Source: DATJBF01 sp035515475 (GTDB lineage: Bacteria > Verrucomicrobiota > Verrucomicrobiia > Palsa-1439). Taken from it: DNA of 44,361 nucleotides. The number at the start of each line of letters is the position of its first letter. The first letter of the stretch is position 1. Position numbers and translations under genes: made by a program. This document shows positions 31,466-40,453 of the stretch, in pieces. The stretch is from NCBI GenBank assembly GCA_035515475.1, contig DATJBF010000040.1, positions 1 to 44,361 on the forward strand, in the 5' to 3' direction. Under the pieces are notes generated by a model, which was not told the origin of the DNA, searched no databases, and saw nothing but the letters and a program-made list of their open reading frames with translations.

Positions 31466-33370
31466 CTACTGAGCAACTCGCAGCCGAGCCAGGGCCGTCT
31501 GCGCCGCAGCGAAATCGGGTTTGAGCCGCAGTGCTTGCTCGTACTGCGTGGCTGCCTCCTGCACCCGGCCGATTTGCTCCAGGGCGACTCCCAGATTGTA
31601 GTGCGCCACGGCATAATCGGGTTTGATACGCAGCGCTTGCCGATAGTGTTGAATGGCCTCCTCCACCCGGCCCGCTTCGCGCAAGGCGTTCCCCAGATTG
31701 TTGTGTGCCTTGACGTAATCGGGTTCGATACGCAACGCCTGCTCATAATGTTCAATGGCTTCTGTCGCCTTGCCGACTTCGCGCAAGGCGTCCGCGAGGT
31801 TGGTATGCGCCTCGGCGAAATCGGGTCTGAACCGCAGTGCCTGCTCGTAATGGCTGATGGCTTCTGGCCCCCGGCCTGCCTCCTCCAAGGCGGCCCCGAG
31901 GTCGTAGTGCGCCAGGGCATAATCGGGTCTGATACGCAACGCCTGCTCATACTGGGCAATGGCTTCCGTCAACTTGCCGGCTTCACGCAGGGCGTTCCCG
32001 AGATTGGTGAGGGCGTCGACGTAATCGGGCTTGGCGCGCAGTGCCTGCTGGTAGTGTTCAATCGCCTTCGGGAGGTTGCCCGCCAACTCCAAGGTGACTC
32101 CCAGGTTGTTATGCGCCAACCAAGCGTTCGGGTTCTTCTTCAGGGTATCGCGCCAGAGTGTGTCCAAATCTCGATAGGCGTGTGCCTGCCGCCAAGTGGA
32201 TACTCCGAGGGCGAGCAGAACCACGCCCGCGGCCAGTGCCCCCAAGCCCCGGCCCTGCCAACCGGCCCGGCCCGCAACCGTGGCCCCGACGCCCACCACC
32301 AGTGCGATCAGCCCGATGCAGGGCAAGTATTGGAAATGATCGGTGACGTAGGAGTAGTTGAAGAAATAGACGTCGAAAAAGCCAAGCACCGGGAACAGCA
32401 TGGCCGCAAACCACAGCACCCCGGCCAAGGGGCCTTTCCCGATTCGCCGCCGCAGCAACCACAACGCGACCGCCACGGCCAACGCCCCGACAGGAAACAA
32501 GTACTGCCACGCCGCACCTGCATCGACATCCCACCGCGGGTAGATGAACGTCAGCGCGTGCGGCCAGAACACTTTGCCGGCGTAAAACCACAGTGCGCGA
32601 CCTGCCAGCAGCCCGCGCTCGAGAGCCGACAACGCCAAGCCCGCTGTGCTGGTCTCCGGCAAATGGGATTCCACCCGCACGGTGATGAGTCCCAAGGCTA
32701 GACTGGCAACAAACCACGGGACCAAGGCCAACGCCTCCCGTTTTCCAACCCGGTCCAGCTTCCACCACATCAGCCCCGCGATGGCCACCGGCAGGCAACA
32801 GACCGCCGTTTTGCTTAGCAAGGCGCACACAAACAGCAGCAGCGCCAGCGTATAGAACCGCCAATCCCGGGTCACGTTTGCTCCGGACGTGGACAGGGGA
32901 CGGAAGCGCAGAAAAGCGAGCAACGAGAGAAGTGAGAACAGGGCGGAAAGAAGGTTCTTGAACTCCGTAATCCACGCGACGGATTCCACCTGCACCGGGT
33001 GCAGCGCGAAGATGGCTGCCGCCCACCACGAGCCCGGAACTTCCAGCCGCCGCATCACACGCCAGAGCAAGACGGCATTCAGGGCGTGCAACAGAACATT
33101 GACCAGGTGATACCCAAAGGGTTGCAGGTTCCACAGATGGTATTGGAGCCACAGACCGGTAAAGGACAACGGATAATACTGCTGCGACGCCATCCCGGGT
33201 TCAGTCCAGATTCTTCCCAGGCCTTGCAGGGAGCGGAGTGCCTGGTTGGCTGTCACGTAGAAATCGTCGTCCCAGACGAACCCGCAGCGCAGCGCGGGCA
33301 GGTACGCCACCGCTGTCAGCACGAAAATGAGGGCCGCGCCGGCACCCGCTGATCGCCAGGGCTTGTTCAT
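31466..33370 (-). CDS. Membrane-TPR protein C1 (family C, TMTC-like, 6 TPR units)
   Basis: 634 residues. Family C signature: LRCGFVWDDDFYVTANQALR (DDD after the first helix), YYPLSFTGLWLQYHLWNLQP, FGYHLVNVLLHALNAVLLW and IFALHPVQVESVAWITEFKN, the bacterial TMTC-like pattern of GT-C membrane proteins. About ten helices to residue about 410, then six TPR units. The first 100 residues differ from C2 at only about 13 positions, so C1 and C2 are a tandem duplication, but its last TPR unit matches B3 rather than C2. The start overlaps the C2 stop (ATGA). Confidence 0.85.
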   Translation of the reverse strand: MNKPWRSAGAGAALIFVLTAVAYLPALRCGFVWDDDFYVTANQALRSLQGLGRIWTEPGMASQQYYPLSFTGLWLQYHLWNLQPFGYHLVNVLLHALNAVLLWRVMRRLEVPGSWWAAAIFALHPVQVESVAWITEFKNLLSALFSLLSLLAFLRFRPLSTSGANVTRDWRFYTLALLLFVCALLSKTAVCCLPVAIAGLMWWKLDRVGKREALALVPWFVASLALGLITVRVESHLPETSTAGLALSALERGLLAGRALWFYAGKVFWPHALTFIYPRWDVDAGAAWQYLFPVGALAVAVALWLLRRRIGKGPLAGVLWFAAMLFPVLGFFDVYFFNYSYVTDHFQYLPCIGLIALVVGVGATVAGRAGWQGRGLGALAAGVVLLALGVSTWRQAHAYRDLDTLWRDTLKKNPNAWLAHNNLGVTLELAGNLPKAIEHYQQALRAKPDYVDALTNLGNALREAGKLTEAIAQYEQALRIRPDYALAHYDLGAALEEAGRGPEAISHYEQALRFRPDFAEAHTNLADALREVGKATEAIEHYEQALRIEPDYVKAHNNLGNALREAGRVEEAIQHYRQALRIKPDYAVAHYNLGVALEQIGRVQEAATQYEQALRLKPDFAAAQTALARLRVAQ

Positions 33371-35688
33371 CGCGTGTCCACCGTGGCCTGGAGCCGCATC
33401 AGTGCCTGGTGTGCCTCGGCAAAATCGGGCTTGAGACGCAGCGCCTGTTCATAATGCCCAATGGCCTCGGGGAGCCGGCCGACTCGCTCCAGGGCGGTCG
33501 CCAGATTGTAATGGGCATTGGCGTAGTCGGGCTTGAGACGCAGGGCCTGCTCCCAATGCGCAATCGCGTCCGACACTTGTCCCTGCGCCAGCAACGCATT
33601 TGCCAGATTGTTGTGGGCCTCGGCATAATCGGGCCTGAGACGAAGGGCCTCGTTGTATTGCCCGATCGCCTCCTGCAGCCGGCCCGCTTGCCTCAAGGCG
33701 AGCGCCAAGTTGTAATGTGCCTCAGCCATGTCAGGATCGATCTTCAGGGCCTGCTCATAATGGCCGATCGCCGCTTGTACCTCGCCCTGGTCCATCAGCG
33801 TACTTCCCAGATTGTTGTGCGCGTCGGCAAAATCGGGCTTGAGCCGGAGCGCCAGCTCATACTGCTTGATCGCCTCGCGCACTTTGCCCAACGCCCGCAG
33901 GGCACTGCCCAGATTGTAGTGCGCGTCGACGTTATTGGGTTCGAGCCGCAACACGAGGTCCCATTGGTTGGCCGCCTCTTGCGCCCGGCCGGATCTCATG
34001 AGGGCCAGCCCCAGATTGTGGTGCGCCTCGGCGAAATCGGGGTTGATTCGCACGGCTTGCTCCAGTTGCTCGATCGCCGCTTCGAATCGACCGGCCTTTA
34101 GCAGGGCGTATCCCAGATTATTGTGCGCATCAGGCGCATCGGGCTGGCTCTGCAGCACTAGCTGAAATTGTTCAATGGCTTCTTGAGTTCTGCCGACGCG
34201 CAATAGGGCGATCCCGAGGTTCTTGCGCACGTCCGCATAGTCGGGCTTAAGCCGCAACGCCTGTTCGTACTGTCCGATCGCCTCTTCGAGTTTGCCTTCT
34301 GTGGCGAGGGCGGCTCCGAGGTTGTAGTGCGCCACGACGTAATTTGGTTCGAGCCGGAGCGTCTGCTCGAAATGCCAGATCGCCTCCGTCACGTTGCCCT
34401 GACTCCTCAACGCGTATCCGAGATTGTTGTGGGCGATCCACGCCTTCGGATTCTTGGCCAGCGTATCGCGCCAGAGCGTTTCCACGTCTCGGTACACGTG
34501 GGCCCGTCTCCAAGTGGATACTCCCAATGCCAGCAGAACCACCCCAGCGGCAAGTGCCCCCAGATTTTGGACCTGCCGACCAGCCCGGTCCGCAAACGTG
34601 GCCCCGGCACTCACCGTCAGAGCAATCAGGCCGATGCTGGCCAGGTATTGAAAGTGGTCGGCGACGTAAGAGAATCGGAAGAAATAAATGTCAAAAAAAC
34701 CGAGTGCGGGCGCCAACATGGCGGCGAACCACAGCACCCCGGCCAAGGGGCCTTTCCCGATTCGCCGCCGGAGCAACCACAACGCGACCGCCACCGCCAA
34801 CGCCCCGACAGGAAACAAGTATTGCCAGGCCGCACCCACGTTGACGTTCCACCGCGGGTAAATGAACGTCAGCGGGTGGGGCCAAAACAGCTTGCCGGCG
34901 TAGAACCATAGGGCACGGCCGGCCAGCAGCCCGCGCTGGATAATGGACGCCAGCCAGCCGCGCGGGGTGGCTTTTGGCAATGGGGATTCCACCCGCACGG
35001 TGATCAGCCCCAACGTCAGACTGGCAATAAACCACGGGACCAGGGCCAGCGCGTCCCGCTTTCCAACCCGGTCCAGCTTCCACCACATCAGCGCCGCGAC
35101 AGCCACCGGCAGGCAGCAAACCGCCGTCTTGCTGAGCAACGCGCACACAAACAGCAGCAGTGCCAGCCCATAAAACCGCCAGTCCCGGGTCGCGGTTGTT
35201 CCGGGCGCAGACAGCGGACAGAACCGCAGAAAAGCGAGCAGCGAGAGGAGCGAAAACAGGCCGGAAACAACGTTCTTGAATTCGGTAATCCACGCGACGG
35301 ATTCCACCTGCACCGGGTGCAGCGCGAAGATGGCTGCTGCCCACCACGAACCCGGTACCTCCACCCGCCGCAGCAGGAGCCAGAGCAAGACGGCATTCAC
35401 GGCGTGCAACAGAACATTGACTAGGTGATACCCAAAAGGTTGCAGGTTCCACAGATGGTATTGGACCCACAGACCGGTAAAGGCCAATGGATAATACTGG
35501 TGCAACTCCATTCCCGGTTGGGTCCAAGTCCTTTCCAGACCCTGCAGAGACCGGAGCGCTGGGTTCGTTGTCACATAGAAATCGTCGTCCCAGATGAACC
35601 CGCAGCGTAATGCCGGCAGGTACGCCACCGCTGTCAGCACGAGAATGAGGGCCGCGCCGGCACCCGCTGATCGCCAGGGCTTGTTCAT
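33367..35688 (-). CDS. Membrane-TPR protein C2 (family C, TMTC-like, 10 TPR units)
   Basis: 773 residues. The membrane half is nearly the same as in C1 (LRCGFIWDDDFYVTTNPALR, IFALHPVQVESVAWITEFKN), and ten TPR units follow from about residue 415. The end, IGHYEQALRLKPDFAEAH..LMRLQATVDTR, is shared with B4, including a 60-bp identical DNA stretch (33422-33481 and 35740-35799). It overlaps B4 upstream and C1 downstream by 4 nt each, so B4-C2-C1 is a coupled operon. Function inferred: membrane glycosyltransferase-like protein with a protein-binding TPR domain. Confidence 0.86.
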   Translation of the reverse strand: MNKPWRSAGAGAALILVLTAVAYLPALRCGFIWDDDFYVTTNPALRSLQGLERTWTQPGMELHQYYPLAFTGLWVQYHLWNLQPFGYHLVNVLLHAVNAVLLWLLLRRVEVPGSWWAAAIFALHPVQVESVAWITEFKNVVSGLFSLLSLLAFLRFCPLSAPGTTATRDWRFYGLALLLFVCALLSKTAVCCLPVAVAALMWWKLDRVGKRDALALVPWFIASLTLGLITVRVESPLPKATPRGWLASIIQRGLLAGRALWFYAGKLFWPHPLTFIYPRWNVNVGAAWQYLFPVGALAVAVALWLLRRRIGKGPLAGVLWFAAMLAPALGFFDIYFFRFSYVADHFQYLASIGLIALTVSAGATFADRAGRQVQNLGALAAGVVLLALGVSTWRRAHVYRDVETLWRDTLAKNPKAWIAHNNLGYALRSQGNVTEAIWHFEQTLRLEPNYVVAHYNLGAALATEGKLEEAIGQYEQALRLKPDYADVRKNLGIALLRVGRTQEAIEQFQLVLQSQPDAPDAHNNLGYALLKAGRFEAAIEQLEQAVRINPDFAEAHHNLGLALMRSGRAQEAANQWDLVLRLEPNNVDAHYNLGSALRALGKVREAIKQYELALRLKPDFADAHNNLGSTLMDQGEVQAAIGHYEQALKIDPDMAEAHYNLALALRQAGRLQEAIGQYNEALRLRPDYAEAHNNLANALLAQGQVSDAIAHWEQALRLKPDYANAHYNLATALERVGRLPEAIGHYEQALRLKPDFAEAHQALMRLQATVDTR

Positions 35689-37631
35689 CGCGTTCCCACT
35701 GCCGCCTGCAATCGGGTCAGTGCCACCCGCGCCTCGGTGAAATCGGGCTTGAGACGCAGCGCCTGTTCATAATGCCCAATGGCCTCGGGGAGCCGGCCGG
35801 CTTGCTCCAAGGCGATCCCCAGATTGTAGTGGGTCTCGACCATGTCAGGGTTGATTCGCAGCGCCTGCTCGTACTGTCCGATGGCATCGTTGATCCGGCC
35901 TGACTGCAATAGCGAATTCCCCAGGTTAAAGTGCGCGTCGGCATACTCGGGCCGAATCCTCAACGTCTGCTCGTACTGTTCAATCGCGCCGTCGACCTTG
36001 CCCATTTCTCGCAAGGCCTTGCCCAGATTGTAGTGCGCTTCAGCATAGTCGGGCTTGATCCGCAGCGCTTCTTCCCAATGCCAGACCGCCTCCTTGACCC
36101 GGCCCTGTTGGGCCAGCGCAACCCCCCAATTATATTGCGCCTCGGCGAAGTTGGGATTGACCCGCAGCGCCTGCTCGTAGTGTCTGATCGCCTGCTGAAC
36201 GTTGCCTGTCCGGAATGAAATGTTTCCCAAGCCGTAATGTGCCGGGGCATAGTCAGCATCGATCCGCAGCGCCTGCTCGTATTGGGCGATTTCCTCTTGG
36301 ATCCTGCCCACTTTCCCCAAGGCGACCCCCAAGTAATAATGTGACGCGGGGTCATTGGGAAACTCGGCCACCGCGTGAATCCGCATGGCAATCTCGTTCT
36401 GATAATTCCAGTTGTGCCGCCAAGTGAGAAATCCCAATCCGATCCCCATCACGGCAAACACGGCCAAACTTTGCCGGCCCACCACCGAATACAATCCCAT
36501 CACCACCACGCTCACGACCGCTGCCAACGGCAAGTACATGCGGTATTCATAAAGCGCATCCTGAAGCGGGATGAAACTCGAGCTCGGCGCCAGGATCAAA
36601 AAGAACCATGCGCCCACAAACCCCCAGACCGGGCTCTTTCTCCAGGCCCAAACCGACGCGCCCAAGAGAATCGACACCACGATTGCCGGCGGCACAATGC
36701 CCATCCATGTCTCGGTCATGGGCCACAGATGATACAGGCAGAGCGGGGCCGGCCATACGGACAGCCGCAGGTAATAGAGGATCACTCCCGGCTGGGTTGC
36801 CAAATATTCCCACCACGTGCGGCCAATGCGCTGCGCATTCATGAATGTGTTGGAGACTTGCCCGCAAGTCAGCACCAGACCCAACAAGATCCAGGTGCTG
36901 GCCAAGGCAGCGTACAACGGCCAGCGTTGCCGCCGCGCCTTCCGGAACGAGCCGGAAACAAACGCACGGTCGTACAGCAGCACCATCACGGGAGCGGAAA
37001 CCATCACCTCTTTGCTGGCCATCCCCGACGCACAAGCGGCGACCGACAAGCCGTACCACAAGCGGTGCCGTTGCTTCCATGAACCATCTCCCATGAACCA
37101 TTTCCCATTTCCCATGGGCGGCGACTCGGCTCCCCGGATGAAACAGTACAACGTCAACAGGTAGAACAGCCCCATGATCGATTCGGCCCGCTGAATCACG
37201 TACGTGACCGACTCCGTCTGCAGCGGATGAACCGTCCAGAGGACCGCCACGGCCACGGCCAACTCATCGGCCGCGACGCCGAACCGATTGCGCAACGGCG
37301 GCTGCAACAGCGTCCGACGCACAATGCCCAGCAGGGTCAGGCCGGCGAGGATATGAACGGTCAGGTTCAGGGCGTGGTATCCCCACACGTGAAGGCCGCC
37401 CAGTGCATAGTTGATGGCGAGTGACAGATTGATGATTGGCCGGCTTTCCACCGTAAGTCCACCACGATGCGGAGGGACCAGGCATTGCCAGATCGGCCAG
37501 AGATGACGGATCGTCGGGTTGTCGGAGATTGACGTAACATCATCGAGCATGAACTGGCCCGTGAAGCTGTTGTGATAGGCCAGCAGCCCAGCGGCAATCA
37601 CCAGCAACGGCAACAGCTTCCGTCCCTTCAT
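35685..37631 (-). CDS. Membrane-TPR protein B4 (family B, TMTC-like, 6 TPR units)
   Basis: 648 residues. MKGRKLLPLLVIAAG, YHNSFTGQFMLDDVTSISDN, ESRPIINLSLAINYALGG and WTVHPLQTESVTYVIQRAES show family B. The loop after CFIRG carries the same repeat-derived insert as B1 (MGNGKWFMGDGSW). Six TPR units start at about residue 420. It is the first gene of the B4-C2-C1 operon, preceded by the promoter-like motif; its stop overlaps the C2 start (ATGA). A family B and a family C protein translated from one mRNA could act together. Confidence 0.86.
   Translation of the reverse strand: MKGRKLLPLLVIAAGLLAYHNSFTGQFMLDDVTSISDNPTIRHLWPIWQCLVPPHRGGLTVESRPIINLSLAINYALGGLHVWGYHALNLTVHILAGLTLLGIVRRTLLQPPLRNRFGVAADELAVAVAVLWTVHPLQTESVTYVIQRAESIMGLFYLLTLYCFIRGAESPPMGNGKWFMGDGSWKQRHRLWYGLSVAACASGMASKEVMVSAPVMVLLYDRAFVSGSFRKARRQRWPLYAALASTWILLGLVLTCGQVSNTFMNAQRIGRTWWEYLATQPGVILYYLRLSVWPAPLCLYHLWPMTETWMGIVPPAIVVSILLGASVWAWRKSPVWGFVGAWFFLILAPSSSFIPLQDALYEYRMYLPLAAVVSVVVMGLYSVVGRQSLAVFAVMGIGLGFLTWRHNWNYQNEIAMRIHAVAEFPNDPASHYYLGVALGKVGRIQEEIAQYEQALRIDADYAPAHYGLGNISFRTGNVQQAIRHYEQALRVNPNFAEAQYNWGVALAQQGRVKEAVWHWEEALRIKPDYAEAHYNLGKALREMGKVDGAIEQYEQTLRIRPEYADAHFNLGNSLLQSGRINDAIGQYEQALRINPDMVETHYNLGIALEQAGRLPEAIGHYEQALRLKPDFTEARVALTRLQAAVGTR
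37078..37117. repeat. GGGAAATGG-type short repeat in a loop of B4
   Basis: Plus-strand motifs CCATGAACCATCTCCCATG and CCATTTCCCATTTCCCATG, translated as MGNGKWFMGDGSW. It corresponds to the insert at 26818-26860 in B1. Confidence 0.7.
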
Positions 37632-37640
37632 GAGGGAGAC

Positions 37641-37669
37641 AGCCTATTCAAAACAGCGGGTGAGAGCCA
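37641..37669 (-). promoter_or_regulatory. Array promoter-like motif before the B4-C2-C1 operon
   Basis: Minus strand: TGGCTC, 17 nt ending in TTTTGAA, TAGGCT, then 9 nt to the ATG at 37631. Confidence 0.5.
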
Positions 37670-37747
37670 GCCAGACTTGTTCAGCTCGCGGCGTGACCAC
37701 GCGCAGCCGATCGGCCCACGCCGGCCGAGAGTGGTGAGAGGTTCGGC

Positions 37748-37795
37748 CCCGACAACCCGGCTCTGAAGGTCCACAAGTTTTTCGATGTTGGGAGC
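37748..37795. repeat. Conserved intergenic element, copy 5 (divergent)
   Basis: CCCGACAACCCGGCTCTGAA, then GGTCCACAAGTTTTTCGATG and TTGGGA. It is recognisable by position and the AAGGTCCACAAG..TCGATG core, but less well kept than copies 1-4. Confidence 0.45.
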
Positions 37796-37811
37796 CGACT
37801 CCCTTTGCTAC

Positions 37812-40100
37812 CTACTGAGCAGCCCGCAGTCGCGTCAGTGCCATCTGCGCCTCGGCATAATCGGGCCGAATCCGGAGCGCCTGCTCGTAGTACCTGATTG
37901 CGTCCTGGGTCTTGCCGGTTTGCTCCAGGGCGACCCCCAGGTTGTAGTGCGCCTCAACCAAACCCGGCGCGGCCCGCAACGCCTGCTCGAATTGCGCAAT
38001 TGCTTCCTGCGTTCTACCCAATCGCAAGAAGACGCCTCCCAGATTGTTGTGCGCGTCGGCATAATCCGGTTTAAGCCGGACCGCCTCTTGGTACTGTGCG
38101 ATAGCCTCCGGGACCTCGTTCAGACCCGCCAAAGCCACTCCCAGATTGTAATGCGCCTCCGCGTAATCAGGCTGGAGTCGCAACGCCTGTTCCCAATGTT
38201 CCACGGCCTCCCGTGTCCGGCCCAGTCTGACCAGGATCAGTCCCCAACCGTTCTGCGCTTCGGCGTAATCGGACTTGAGCCGGACCGCCTGCTGATATTC
38301 TGCGATGGCCTCGGGCAGTTTGTTCAGTCGTGCCAACGCAACCGCCAAATTGTAGTGCGCCTCGGCATAATCGGACTTGAGCTGCAATGCCCGGTCATAG
38401 CATTCGATCGCCTCCGGCACATGGCCGAGTTGTGCCAACGCCACCCCGAGGTTGTTGTGCGCCTCGGCATAGTTGGGCTTGAGCCGCAGCGCCTGTTCCC
38501 AACGCCCGGCCGCCTCCGGCACGCGACCCAATCGCAGGAGCGCGAGTCCGAGGTTGAAATGCGCTTCGGCAAAGTCGGGGTTGAGCCGCAGCGCTTGGTC
38601 GTACTTGCTGATCGCTTCCGTATCCTTGCCCTGTTGCAGCAGAACGTTCCCGAGATCGCAATGCGCCTCCGCACACCGCTGGACGCTCGCCAACAGATTG
38701 AACGCTACCGAGAATCCCAGCAGCACACCCCAGCCGCAGCGCGCTGCCCACCGCCAGACCGTCCGGTAAGGCAGCTCCGGCTTCGACTTTGGGGCCAGGA
38801 CACGCTCGAGGCTCAAGACACCGACCGTCGCCAGCAACACCAACGCCGGCGCAAACTCCAGTTCGTAGCGCGCGTTCACAGCCCAGAAGAAGCAAAGAGT
38901 CAACGCGGAAGCGTTGAACAGCAACGCCACCGCCGTCAAGAACCTGCGCAGGGTGGACCGCTCCCGCGTCGGCCGACTCCGCCAAGCCAGAGGTGCGGCC
39001 AGCGCCATCCACACGAACGGAATCGTGGTCAAGATGCCAAAAGGATGCTCAACCCCGCTGTACCCCGCGGGTGAGCGTGGGGCGTGAATGTCGTGAACGT
39101 AGGGAACCCGACCGCACCAGCGCGCCGGTTCCAAGAAGAGGACCCTAAAATTGAACCAGAAATAGTGCAACCCGAAGGGTGAAGCGATGTCCTGCCGTCG
39201 GCCGGACATCTGATAGTGCCAGCCGAACTCGAACGGATTGTCGAAGCGCAACGCGTTGTACAGCATCAACCCCAGCCCGACGAACGCAATTGGAACGGTC
39301 GCCGCCAGCACCGCGGTCCAAACCTTGCGGCGCTCGAGGCACGCCTCGGCCACAGGGATCAATAGAATGACTGCACCGAACAGCACGGAGGGTCGCGCCC
39401 CGACTGCCAGTCCGTAGGCCAGACTGGCGGCCGCCAGCCACCAGCCTCGCCGCTCCGGGTCGTGCAATGTCTTCCAGATTGCCGCCAAAGCCAACATCGT
39501 GAATGCATACCCGCAACTGATCGATGTCTCGTAAACGTCGCACCGCGCCAAAAGGAACGGCGTGAACGTGGCCAGGCCAAGTGCGAGCATGCCAGCGGCC
39601 ACTCCAACCTTGACTTCGGCAAAGTAGCGGCGCCAGACCGCAAGCAGCAAACCTGCACTGGTCAAGAACCCGACGAGGCAAAAGATCAGCGTGGCGTCCT
39701 TTTGAAGCAGATAATGGCCGGTCACCGCCAGGTAGGGCCAGAACAGCACGAGAACGGGCGTTACTCCGAAATAAAGGTACAGCCTTCCTTTGTAATAACT
39801 CAGATCCAGCACTCCGTAGCGGGCGTTGGCGTCCCGATCATAGGGGTTGGGGAGTCGCGCGAGCTCGGGCGGTACCTCGGTTTTCAGGCTGAGTTGGCCG
39901 GCGCGAAATCCCTGGACCAGGAGATTGTAGGATGCTCCCGCCGGGTTCAGGCTTCTCGACACCAAATAGCCCGAGCGGGCCGTGTACAAGTAAACCCCGA
40001 TGACCAGTGCACAAGTCGCGGCGAGGACTCCGCGCTGTATCCATCGAGGCTTTCCTCCGGCCGCCTGTGCCTCTTCGCCATCTGGTCTGCGGTCGGTCAT
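37812..40100 (-). CDS. Membrane-TPR protein A2 (family A, 8 TPR units)
   Basis: 762 residues. Family A signature YYNLLVQGFRAGQLSL, then LPNPYDRDANARYGVLDLSYYKG and LYLYFGVTPVLVLFWPYLAV, with about ten helices to residue about 470. Eight TPR units and the cap AQMALTRLRAAQ follow. It has no inserted loop or homopolymer where A1 has one, so it shows the ancestral form. The start overlaps the stop of the 45-codon relic ORF by ATGA, so its translation may depend on that ORF. Function unknown; GT-C-like glycosyltransferase is a guess from topology and family. Confidence 0.83.
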   Translation of the reverse strand: MTDRRPDGEEAQAAGGKPRWIQRGVLAATCALVIGVYLYTARSGYLVSRSLNPAGASYNLLVQGFRAGQLSLKTEVPPELARLPNPYDRDANARYGVLDLSYYKGRLYLYFGVTPVLVLFWPYLAVTGHYLLQKDATLIFCLVGFLTSAGLLLAVWRRYFAEVKVGVAAGMLALGLATFTPFLLARCDVYETSISCGYAFTMLALAAIWKTLHDPERRGWWLAAASLAYGLAVGARPSVLFGAVILLIPVAEACLERRKVWTAVLAATVPIAFVGLGLMLYNALRFDNPFEFGWHYQMSGRRQDIASPFGLHYFWFNFRVLFLEPARWCGRVPYVHDIHAPRSPAGYSGVEHPFGILTTIPFVWMALAAPLAWRSRPTRERSTLRRFLTAVALLFNASALTLCFFWAVNARYELEFAPALVLLATVGVLSLERVLAPKSKPELPYRTVWRWAARCGWGVLLGFSVAFNLLASVQRCAEAHCDLGNVLLQQGKDTEAISKYDQALRLNPDFAEAHFNLGLALLRLGRVPEAAGRWEQALRLKPNYAEAHNNLGVALAQLGHVPEAIECYDRALQLKSDYAEAHYNLAVALARLNKLPEAIAEYQQAVRLKSDYAEAQNGWGLILVRLGRTREAVEHWEQALRLQPDYAEAHYNLGVALAGLNEVPEAIAQYQEAVRLKPDYADAHNNLGGVFLRLGRTQEAIAQFEQALRAAPGLVEAHYNLGVALEQTGKTQDAIRYYEQALRIRPDYAEAQMALTRLRAAQ

Positions 40101-40234
40101 GTCGGGCCTCGGACCCTGCGCCTCGTCGGATTCTCAGGGTGTGAGTTGGGGGCGCCATGGAAGAACCGACCCGTGAAGCTGTTGTGACACGCCGGCAACA
40201 CTACTGCCGACGGGAAAGGCTTCTGCCCTTTCAT
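40097..40234 (-). pseudogene. Relic of a family B N-terminus (or leader ORF) before A2
   Basis: 45 codons, MKGQKPFPSAVVLPAC then HNSFTGRF and HPENPTRRR, aligned with MKGQK...HNSFTG.F..DD..SIPENPTIRR of intact family B genes, with the DD replaced by GA. The TGA overlaps the ATG of A2 (ATGA), giving translational coupling. It is the second independent case of a truncated family B start placed before a family A gene. Confidence 0.75.
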
Positions 40235-40243
40235 GAGAAAGTG

Positions 40244-40272
40244 AGTGTATTCAAAACAGCTCGTGGCAGCGA
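40244..40272 (-). promoter_or_regulatory. Array promoter-like motif before relic 2
   Basis: Minus strand: TCGCTG, 17 nt ending in TTTTGAA, TACACT, then 9 nt to the ATG at 40234. Confidence 0.5.
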
Positions 40273-40295
40273 GCGGAGAATGGCGGCAGACTTGC

Positions 40296-40340
40296 CCCGG
40301 CAGGTCAACTCCGAAGGTCCGCAAGTCATCCAGCACAGCG
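40296..40340. repeat. Conserved intergenic element, copy 6
   Basis: CCCCGGCAGGTCAACTCCGA, then AGGTCCGCAAGTCATCCAGC. Unlike other copies it does not follow a TPR gene stop, so it goes with the downstream start, not with a 3' end. With the relic it fills the 353-nt gap between A2 and the plus-strand gene. Confidence 0.5.
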
Positions 40341-40453
40341 AATCTTTTTGTGCTTTCCTTCGGGTTGCGTCAGCGATTTAATGGGAGCCGGCAGGGTGAT
40401 TGGTACGGGAAACGAGGTTTCATCCTGTCGGGAGAACCAAGGAGGGACGTCGA

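Noticed and set aside
31289..32701. Long plus-strand open frames opposite the TPR genes (also at 37785-39074 and 41727-42650)
   Set aside because: The 102-bp TPR periodicity keeps the antisense frame open and gives repeated peptides such as GCLLHPA; no evidence of coding.
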